Source: an uncultured Pirellula sp.
GTDB taxonomy: Bacteria > Planctomycetota > Planctomycetia > Pirellulales > Pirellulaceae
NCBI GenBank assembly: GCA_903892365.1
Contig: CAITIF010000005.1
Coordinates: 1 to 5,068 of the forward strand
Reading direction: 5' to 3'
Length of the DNA stretch: 5,068 nucleotides
Shown: positions 1-5,068 of the stretch, one piece after another
Layout: each line of letters begins with the position of its first letter
Position numbering within the stretch: position 1 is the first letter of the stretch
Position numbers and translations under genes: made by a program
The notes under the pieces: model-generated
What the model was told of the DNA's origin: nothing
The model's database searches: none
Seen by the model: only the letters and a program-made list of their open reading frames with translations

Positions 1-1188
1 TGCCATGGATGCTGGTTTTGCTTGAATTGCCTTGTCGTTAACGAATCGGCGAAGATCATCCGCAAAGTCAGTAGCGGTTTCGTAGCGATCGTTCGGGTTC
101 TTTGAGATCGCCTTGGTGACAATAATCTCAAGCTCAGGTGGGATGCTTGGATTGTAGGTACGGATCGACTTGGGCTCTTCAAAGGAAATTTGTCGCATCA
201 GCTCTTTAGGATCACTTCCATGAAATGGAACACTGAGCGTGAGCATCTCATAGAGGGTCACACCTAAAGAATAGATGTCTGTTCGATGATCGATCAGAAA
301 TCGACGGCCTGAGGCTTGTTCGGGACTCATGTATTGATAGGTGCCGACAATATCGCCCGGACGTGTGGCGGCTGGGTTGTTTCGGATCATCGCCAATCCA
401 AAGTCAGTAACCCACGGTTTCCCATTCGCATCGATCAGAATATTGGATGGTTTGATATCGCGGTGAACGACTCCTTGGTCATGAGCATGAGCGAGAGCAT
501 CTGCGATCTCTGCACCGATGCAAGCGATCGATTTGTAGAGTGCAAGTCCGTGTCCGCTGCCGCGACGCGACGAGAATGCGGCCACGAAGTCTTCGACGGT
601 TAGCTTCTTGGCTCCGGACGGCCTGGGGGGATGGCCATCGGGGCGATCATGCTTTTTCCTACTGTCTTTCGTTTTCGAGAAACCACGTTTAGGAGTTTCC
701 GATAACATATGCCCGTCACCGCCTCGAACTTGAACTCTTATACTTGATATGATCTGCGACAGGTTCTGACCATCAATCAGTTGCATGGAGTAGAAGTGGA
801 TTCCCTGTTCAGTACCCACTTGATAGATTTGAACAATGTTCTCGTGGTCCAGTTGTCCAACTGCGAAGGCCTCGTTTTTGAATCGAGTGATCTGATTGGG
901 GTCGACAAGTGACGCGGCAGGTAAAACCTTGACAGCAACGCGACGATTCAGATTGAGTTCGATGGCTTCATAGACGATTCCCATTCCTCCGCGACCCAGC
1001 AAGCGAATGATTTGATAACCTCGTCTTGAGAGCGATGGAGAATCGGAGGCGTTGGCATCGAGGCTAGGAATGCTCGAGTGCTCGGGATCAATCGTCGCAT
1101 GAGACAGGTCGTCGTTGAATTCCTGGTTGAGATCGAATGGAGTAGTCCCGCTTGACTGTTCGTTCGGTTGTTTTGATTCGTATTGCAT
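1..1188 (-). CDS. Ser/Thr protein kinase, PknB-like, planctomycete type (partial, C-terminus beyond window)
   Basis: This is a eukaryotic-type Ser/Thr kinase that transfers phosphate from ATP to proteins. The frame is open from ATG at 1188 to the left edge (396 codons, no stop). Visible landmarks are the glycine loop GRGGMGIVY (residues 65-73), ATP-binding Lys87 in VAVKVL, helix-C Glu106, hinge segment HFYSMQLIDGQNL (131-143), catalytic loop HRDIKPSN (242-249, Asp244), DFG (262-264), GTYQYMSPEQ (activation segment end, Glu290), DIYSLG (304-309) and the late Arg368. All catalytic residues are present, so it should be active. The first 56 residues are polar and probably disordered. A basic insert of about 60 residues (150-212) separates the hinge from helix E, as is seen in planctomycete kinases. 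Such kinases usually continue into a membrane segment and a sensor, WD40 or TPR region, but none of that is visible here. The start is uncertain: in-frame TTG 1206 and ATG 1251 are alternatives. It is divergent from the gene at 1911. Confidence 0.93.
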   Translation of the reverse strand, partial: MQYESKQPNEQSSGTTPFDLNQEFNDDLSHATIDPEHSSIPSLDANASDSPSLSRRGYQIIRLLGRGGMGIVYEAIELNLNRRVAVKVLPAASLVDPNQITRFKNEAFAVGQLDHENIVQIYQVGTEQGIHFYSMQLIDGQNLSQIISSIRVQVRGGDGHMLSETPKRGFSKTKDSRKKHDRPDGHPPRPSGAKKLTVEDFVAAFSSRRGSGHGLALYKSIACIGAEIADALAHAHDQGVVHRDIKPSNILIDANGKPWVTDFGLAMIRNNPAATRPGDIVGTYQYMSPEQASGRRFLIDHRTDIYSLGVTLYEMLTLSVPFHGSDPKELMRQISFEEPKSIRTYNPSIPPELEIIVTKAISKNPNDRYETATDFADDLRRFVNDKAIQAKPASMA

Positions 1189-1211
1189 TAGTCCCCCCAA
1201 ACTCAACGGAT

Positions 1212-1216
1212 CTCCT
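1212..1216 (-). promoter_or_regulatory. Candidate Shine-Dalgarno (AGGAG) favouring a TTG start at 1206
   Basis: On the minus strand AGGAG lies 5 nt before an in-frame TTG at 1206-1204, which would add six residues to the kinase. It is about 23 nt from ATG 1188, too far to serve that codon. ATG 1188 instead has a G-run (1198-1193) that could pair weakly with anti-SD through wobble. A third in-frame start, ATG 1251, has no purine-rich sequence before it. Planctomycetes often translate without clear SD sites, so this is only suggestive. Confidence 0.3.
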
Positions 1217-1223
1217 GCGAATC

Positions 1224-1238
1224 TTAGCAAACTGCTAA
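1224..1238. repeat. 15-bp palindrome upstream of the kinase (operator or hairpin candidate)
   Basis: The sequence TTAGCA-AAC-TGCTAA is a perfect 6-bp inverted repeat around a 3-nt centre. It lies 36 bp upstream of kinase ATG 1188. It could be a binding site for a dimeric regulator or a short 5'-leader hairpin. If translation began at ATG 1251 it would lie inside the coding region. The repeat is seen directly; the function is inference. Confidence 0.35.
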
Positions 1239-1474
1239 AGAAGTTCAGCATTGTCGCATTGTGAAGCTTGGTCCGCAACTTGAAAGAAATGGAATCGAAT
1301 CAGGTACCTACTTTATCGCGTTCGAGGGCTTTGTCGCTTGCTACGGTTGGCCTTCGCCCCCACGATCTCGAAGAACACGAAAGCTTAACAATCATTTTCG
1401 TTGTGCTTTAGCTGGCTTCATTCCCAAGATGCGGCCAACCTCAACTTGCCACTAACCGTATGAACAAATGCTGT

Positions 1475-1519
1475 GTTCTTTTGAGAACTCTTCGTAAGAA
1501 CGAAAAGTACTAGAAGAGT
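1475..1519. repeat. Overlapping inverted repeats, possible RNA hairpins
   Basis: GTTCT (1475-1479) pairs with AGAAC (1484-1488) across a 4-nt loop. GTTCTT (1475-1480) can instead pair with AAGAAC (1496-1501). ACTCTTC (1487-1493) pairs with GAAGAGT (1513-1519), and GTA/TAC (1494-1496 with 1508-1510) extends that stem inside a 2-nt bulge. The pairings compete with one another. They could be a small structured RNA, a leader element or protein-binding half-sites, or chance in AT-richer DNA. Confidence 0.3.
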
Positions 1520-1521
1520 CC

Positions 1522-1590
1522 GTCGAAAGATGTGAGTCGAAGAATTTCCGAACCATGCTTTCACTAGCTATCTTTCGACCTCCATTTTTT
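1522..1590 (+). terminator. 10-bp inverted repeat followed by a T6 run (possible terminator or RNA 3' end)
   Basis: GTCGAAAGAT (1522-1531) is perfectly complementary to ATCTTTCGAC (1570-1579). The inner pairing GTGA/TCAC (1532-1535 with 1561-1564) continues the stem past a bulge on the 3' side. Six T residues follow at 1585-1590, five bases after the stem. That resembles an intrinsic terminator for plus-strand transcription, but the loop is long and the stem is only moderately GC-rich. No coding gene ends upstream on this strand, so if real it would end a short non-coding transcript or attenuate a leader of the 1911 gene. Confidence 0.3.
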
Positions 1591-1634
1591 GACCGCAAGA
1601 GTGCGACTCGATTCGGAATGTCCCTTGGAGAGAC

Positions 1635-1685
1635 ACTCCACTTTCGATGTTGGGCACAAACCCAGGGCGAACCTGGGCTTGGAGT
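1635..1685. repeat. Two-tier hairpin with an alternative pairing in the leader of the 1911 gene
   Basis: The inner stem CCCAGG (1661-1666) / CCTGGG (1672-1677) closes a GCGAA loop. The outer stem ACTCCA (1635-1640) / TGGAGT (1680-1685) encloses it, with 20 nt unpaired on the 5' side and 2 nt on the 3' side. TGGG (1651-1654) can pair with CCCA (1661-1664), which would disrupt the inner stem. CTTGGAG occurs twice (1624-1630 and 1678-1684). No T-run follows. It may be a structured 5' leader about 225 bp before the 1911 start, but no known RNA family is recognised. Confidence 0.3.
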
Positions 1686-1910
1686 TCAATAGAAATCGTA
1701 AGTCATTTCAGCAAGACTATTTAGTGTGGCTTTCGATCGGGATTAGCACGAGGTTTTGGGGCGTGAGTCGGTTGAGCGAACATCCCAAGATCCTGGTTTA
1801 GCCGCTACTCCTTTCGCTCGAGTCCAACTATGCTAAGTTGAATGTAGTTGTGGCTGTTTTTCGCAGTTTCAACCCACCCCCCACCGCCTGCCTCAGGTCC
1901 CGCCTTGATT

Positions 1911-4900
1911 ATGTCCTTCCGCAAACTTGTCTTTTTGGCTGCGCACGCCGCGATATTGCTTTGCGTGCACCGCTCTGCAAACGCGCAAGAGCCCACTTTC
2001 GAACGGCATATTCGGCCCATTCTCAGACAGCACTGTTTTGATTGCCACGGTGCCACCGACACGAAAGAAGGCAACCTCGACCTCCGACTTGTCCGGTTCA
2101 TGAAACAAGGGGGCGATTCCGGTGCTGCGATCAACTCCGAAAATTTGAGTGAAAGCCTGTTGATCCAGCGTGTCGTAAGCGGCGAAATGCCACCCGGCGA
2201 AGCTCATATGCCCGCCGAGCAACTTGCGATACTCAAGAAATGGGTCGAGGCTGGCGCTAAGACCGATCGGCCTGAACCAGAACAGATTGGGCCCGGTGTC
2301 CCTATCACCGCGGAAGATCGCGACTATTGGGCCTTTCGTCCCATCACTCGCCCTGTCGTCCCAGAGATTAGAAACACAGTCACTAGAGAACAGGCAGACC
2401 GAGTTCGAACGCCCGTCGATGCGCTGCTCCAACAAGCTATGCCCGCTGGCGTCTCTTTGTCGCCTGATGCTGATCGCGAGACTCTCATTCGCCGCGCCTA
2501 CTTTGATTTGACCGGCCTGCCTCCAAGCCTCGAAGATATGGAACGATGGACCAAATCAACTTACTCCAATTGGTTTGGGCAAATGATCGATACCTTGCTC
2601 GAATCTCCCCATTACGGTGAGCGTTGGTCTCGGCATTGGCTTGATGTTGCTGGCTATGCCGATTCCGAAGGACAAACGACGGCCGATGCCGTTCGACCTT
2701 GGGCCTGGAAGTATCGTGACTATGTGATTCGGTCCCTGAACTCCAACAAACGGTTTGATCGATTCATCATCGAACAATTAGCCGGTGATGAACTGGCTGG
2801 CCCTCGCAATGGCGATTGGACTCCGGAGCAAATTGAACTGTTGACCGCTACCGGTTTCCTCACGATGGCCGCCGACGGTACTGGAGCTGGTGACAACAGC
2901 CCAGAAGCTCGCAACAAAGTTATCGCGGATACCATCAAGATCGTCAGCTCATCTCTGCTGGGTGTCAGTGTCGGCTGTGCACAATGCCACGATCATCGTT
3001 ACGATCCGATTTCCCAAATGGACTACTTCGCGATGCGAGCTGTGTTCGAACCCGCATTCGATTGGCAACAGTGGCGAGTTCCCGACGATCGACGCATTTC
3101 CCTTTACACCAACGCAAACCGCGAACAAGCTGCCGCGATCGACCAAGAAGCTCAAAAAATTGCCGAAGAGCGAGCTGCAAAACAAAAGCTTTACATGGCT
3201 CAAGCGCTCGACAAGGAACTGCTCAAGTACGAAGAGCCCCTCAAAACCGAACTGCGCACAGCCTACGAAAAGCCCGAAAACGAACGCTCCGAAGAGCAGG
3301 TCATGCTGCTCAAAAAGTACCCGAGCGTGAACATCTCGCCAGGCGTCTTGTATCAATATCTTCCTCAGGCCGCCGAAGAGCTCAAAACGTATGACGCGAA
3401 AATTGCCGAGACCCAAGCTCGCAAACCCGTCGAAGAGTTCATCCGAGCCATGACCGAGGCCCCTGAACGGATACCGGAAACCTTCCTCTTTCATCGCGGT
3501 GACCATCAGCAGCCCAAACAAAAAGTCTTGCCTGCCGACCTGACGATCGCTGCTGACGAAGGTGCCTTACCAAACATACCCGAACGGGCTCCCAACTTGA
3601 AAACCAGCGGACGACGATTGGCATATGCGCGTTGGTTGACCAGCGGCAAGCATCCACTGGTGGCTCGTGTGCTGGTCAACCGAGTTTGGTTGCACCACTT
3701 TGGTCAAGCGATTGTGCCTACGCCTTCGGAGTTTGGTAAGCTTGGAATGCCACCTACCAACTTGGCGCTGCTGGACTGGCTGGCCGACGATTTCATGCGA
3801 AGCGGCTGGGACCTAAAACAATTGCATCGCACGATCATGAATTCGACCGCTTGGCGACAGAGTGCCATTCGCGATGAGTCCAAATCGGCTATCGATGCCG
3901 AAAACGCTTCCTATTGGCGCAAGTCGATCCAACGCTTGGACGCCGAGGTGATTCGGGACCGAATGTTGGTTGCGTCTGGAACACTCGAGCCGAATATGTT
4001 CGGTCCACCTATCGCGATCAAGGCGGACGATGCAGGGCAGATCATCGTCGATGGTCAACAGAAACGACGAAGCCTGTATCTCCAAGTGCGACGATCGCAG
4101 CCTGTGGCTATGCTTCAGAGTTTTGATGCGCCGGTGATGGATGTGAATTGCGAACGACGACCGGTTTCCACCGTTGCGACGCAGTCCTTGATCATGATGA
4201 ACGGCGAGTTCGTATGGCAACAAGCGGAATTGCTAGCCGCTCGGGCCATGCGAGAAGCGGTACCTCTGTCGTCCGATCAGCTAAACAATCTGCCCGAGAT
4301 GCCCGCGCCGCTTCAACCTGAGTGGCGATATGGTTATGGAGAATTCGATGAACCAACGCAACGAATCGTGAACTTTACCGACTTGCCGCACTGGACCGGA
4401 ACCGAATGGCAAGGTGGAGCTCAACGTCCCGACCCAACCATCGGCTGGGTTATCGCCAATCCAAACGGCGGACACACGGGCGCTCGCTACGCATCGATCC
4501 GGCGCTGGACGTCGCCCAGCAATAGCCGCATCCGTATCGATGGCGCGCTTCAACACGGATCACCCAACGGCGACGGAGTCCGAGGAAGAATCGTTTCGGA
4601 CCGACGCGGACTCTTAGGGCAATGGCAAGTGCTCAATAACATGGCCCAGACCAAGATCGATGAGTTCGCCGTTGAGGCTGGCGAGTCGATCGACTTTGTC
4701 GCGGACTGCATCACCAACGAGAACTCCGATTCGTTCACGTGGACAACCAAGATTGCATTCTCGGCCGCGGAGGGAGCTTCCCAAGAACGCACGCGAGACA
4801 GCGTGGCAGAATTTCATGGCCCCTTTTCCGTCGATAGTTTTAGTGATCTTCCCTCGCAGTTGCATGTCGCTTGGCGAATTGCATATAGTCGTCCACCGAG

Positions 4901-5063
4901 CCAAGCCGAGTTCCAGCTTTCGATGGCACATGTGGCTGAACAATTGCGAGCCATCCAAAAAGACCCACGCGGCATTGCACCCGGCTCGAATATCACCAAA
5001 CAAGTTTTGGTAAACTATTGCCATGCGTTACTAAACTCAAGCGAATTCGTTTACGTCGATTAG
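1911..5063 (+). CDS. Exported PSCyt1-DUF1549-DUF1553 planctomycete protein (PSD1 family)
   Basis: This is a 1050-residue secreted protein of the planctomycete PSD1 group; its biochemical function is unproven. Residues 1-25 form a signal peptide (R4 K5, hydrophobic 6-19, AxA-type ANA before Gln26). That decides the ATG at 1911 over TTG 1848, whose extra 21 residues are proline-rich and precede the signal. A PSCyt1 cytochrome-like domain follows, with CFDCH (42-46) and MPP (93-95, possible Met ligand). DUF1549 spans about 165-380, with LIRRAYFDLTGLPP (192-205), RWSRHWLDVAGYADSEG (238-254) and a second haem-type motif, CAQCH (356-360). Residues 400-512 are Lys/Glu-rich and helical. DUF1553 starts near 565 (RLAYARWLTSGKHPLVARVLVNR) and resumes after an insert at about 982-1050 (AWRIAYSRPPSQAE, ending LLNSSEFVYVD, the usual family end). 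Two CxxCH motifs suggest haem binding outside the cytoplasm, perhaps electron transfer. A DUF1501 gene commonly follows. Confidence 0.93.
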   Translation: MSFRKLVFLAAHAAILLCVHRSANAQEPTFERHIRPILRQHCFDCHGATDTKEGNLDLRLVRFMKQGGDSGAAINSENLSESLLIQRVVSGEMPPGEAHMPAEQLAILKKWVEAGAKTDRPEPEQIGPGVPITAEDRDYWAFRPITRPVVPEIRNTVTREQADRVRTPVDALLQQAMPAGVSLSPDADRETLIRRAYFDLTGLPPSLEDMERWTKSTYSNWFGQMIDTLLESPHYGERWSRHWLDVAGYADSEGQTTADAVRPWAWKYRDYVIRSLNSNKRFDRFIIEQLAGDELAGPRNGDWTPEQIELLTATGFLTMAADGTGAGDNSPEARNKVIADTIKIVSSSLLGVSVGCAQCHDHRYDPISQMDYFAMRAVFEPAFDWQQWRVPDDRRISLYTNANREQAAAIDQEAQKIAEERAAKQKLYMAQALDKELLKYEEPLKTELRTAYEKPENERSEEQVMLLKKYPSVNISPGVLYQYLPQAAEELKTYDAKIAETQARKPVEEFIRAMTEAPERIPETFLFHRGDHQQPKQKVLPADLTIAADEGALPNIPERAPNLKTSGRRLAYARWLTSGKHPLVARVLVNRVWLHHFGQAIVPTPSEFGKLGMPPTNLALLDWLADDFMRSGWDLKQLHRTIMNSTAWRQSAIRDESKSAIDAENASYWRKSIQRLDAEVIRDRMLVASGTLEPNMFGPPIAIKADDAGQIIVDGQQKRRSLYLQVRRSQPVAMLQSFDAPVMDVNCERRPVSTVATQSLIMMNGEFVWQQAELLAARAMREAVPLSSDQLNNLPEMPAPLQPEWRYGYGEFDEPTQRIVNFTDLPHWTGTEWQGGAQRPDPTIGWVIANPNGGHTGARYASIRRWTSPSNSRIRIDGALQHGSPNGDGVRGRIVSDRRGLLGQWQVLNNMAQTKIDEFAVEAGESIDFVADCITNENSDSFTWTTKIAFSAAEGASQERTRDSVAEFHGPFSVDSFSDLPSQLHVAWRIAYSRPPSQAEFQLSMAHVAEQLRAIQKDPRGIAPGSNITKQVLVNYCHALLNSSEFVYVD
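4266..4850 (+). other. Trp/Gly-rich module inserted within DUF1553
   Basis: Residues about 786-980 of the 1911 gene product interrupt DUF1553. The segment includes WRYGYGEFDE (805-814), LPHWTGTEWQGG (825-836), DPTIGWV (841-847), IRRWTSP (863-869), GDGVRGRIVSDRRGLLGQW (887-905) and SIDFVADC (926-933). Alternating hydrophobic and polar residues, with many Gly and Trp, suggest a beta-sandwich, possibly ligand- or carbohydrate-binding. From memory, similar segments occur in other planctomycete PSCyt1 proteins. The fold and role are inference. Confidence 0.55.
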
Positions 5064-5066
5064 GAG
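5062..5066 (+). promoter_or_regulatory. Candidate ribosome binding site for the next gene, overlapping the stop codon
   Basis: AGGAG begins inside the TAG stop (5061-5063) of the preceding gene. The window ends two bases later, so a start codon would lie just outside. This position implies a tightly linked, possibly translationally coupled downstream gene. In planctomycete genomes the gene after a PSCyt1-DUF1549-DUF1553 gene is often a DUF1501 protein, but that gene is not visible here. Confidence 0.4.
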
Positions 5067-5068
5067 CA

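Larger units (their letters stand above)
1189..1910. other. 722-bp divergent intergenic region, no convincing protein gene
   Basis: This stretch separates the divergent kinase (start near 1188) from the PSD1-type gene (start 1911), so it must carry both promoters. Short open frames at 1261-1455 and 1589-1801 on the plus strand have no recognisable motif and no credible ribosome site, and the second starts with TTG. I do not call them genes. No tRNA or recognisable riboswitch is seen, and no sigma70-type promoter pair stands out. What does stand out is a set of inverted repeats, listed separately: 1224-1238, 1475-1519, 1522-1579 and 1635-1685. Confidence 0.7.

Noticed and set aside
1345..1440. 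8-bp inverted repeat GGTTGGCC (1345-1352) / GGCCAACC (1433-1440)
   Set aside because: The 80-bp separation, lack of stem extension and lack of any associated signal make chance pairing likely.
1261..1455. 64-residue plus-strand open frame in the intergenic region
   Set aside because: It has no recognisable motif, no SD site and an unusual composition. It overlaps the kinase's likely promoter region.
1475..1488. GTTCTTTTGAGAAC as a LexA box
   Set aside because: The half-sites face the opposite way to the Gram-positive-type GAAC-N4-GTTC site, and it is not the alphaproteobacterial GTTC direct repeat.
1589..1801. 70-residue plus-strand open frame starting with TTG
   Set aside because: The start is weak, the frame follows a T-run, no domain is recognisable and it overlaps the hairpin at 1635-1685. 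A chance frame is more likely.
1848..1910. N-terminal extension of the exported protein from TTG 1848
   Set aside because: The added 21 residues are proline-rich and would bury the signal peptide, which begins cleanly at ATG 1911. No ribosome site precedes the TTG.
1953..1967. Possible lipoprotein signal around LLC (Cys18) of the exported protein
   Set aside because: The residue before Cys is Leu rather than Gly, Ala or Ser, so it does not fit a lipobox. An AxA cleavage site follows at residues 23-25.
1893..2435. 180-residue minus-strand frame opposite the signal peptide and cytochrome domain
   Set aside because: It is antisense to a clearly conserved coding region and its translation shows no family features. 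The same reasoning removes the minus-strand frame at 2949-3521.

Overview
The window looks like chromosomal DNA from a planctomycete, most likely a Pirellulales/Rhodopirellula-type member of the Planctomycetota. The strongest reason is the gene from 1911 to 5063. It encodes a secreted PSCyt1-DUF1549-DUF1553 protein, a domain combination that is heavily expanded in that phylum and rare elsewhere. The other gene is a planctomycete-style PknB-like Ser/Thr kinase. Moderate GC content and weak Shine-Dalgarno sequences also fit.

Layout: positions 1 to 1188 on the minus strand hold the N-terminal 396 codons of a Ser/Thr protein kinase. It is cut by the left window edge, so its C-terminal part is not visible. 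The kinase domain itself is essentially complete and has all catalytic residues. Positions 1189 to 1910 are a 722-bp divergent intergenic region with no convincing protein gene. It does hold several inverted repeats: a 15-bp palindrome just upstream of the kinase, a cluster of hairpins around 1475 to 1590 ending in six T residues, and a two-tier hairpin at 1635 to 1685. Positions 1911 to 5063 on the plus strand hold a complete 1050-residue exported protein. It has a signal peptide, an N-terminal cytochrome-like CxxCH domain, DUF1549 with a second CxxCH, a Lys/Glu-rich helical linker, and DUF1553. DUF1553 is split by an extra module of roughly 190 residues rich in Trp and Gly. An AGGAG overlapping the stop codon suggests another gene starts just beyond the right edge; in this family that is usually a DUF1501 gene.

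The two genes are divergently transcribed and nothing shows that they act together. The kinase is probably a signalling protein, perhaps membrane-anchored by its unseen C-terminal part. The plus-strand protein is probably the first gene of an exported PSD1/DUF1501 pair. The family's biochemical role is not established; polysaccharide or sulfated-polymer degradation has been suggested from genomic context. I do not see a clearly undescribed system. The best leads are the module inserted in DUF1553 and the structured intergenic region.
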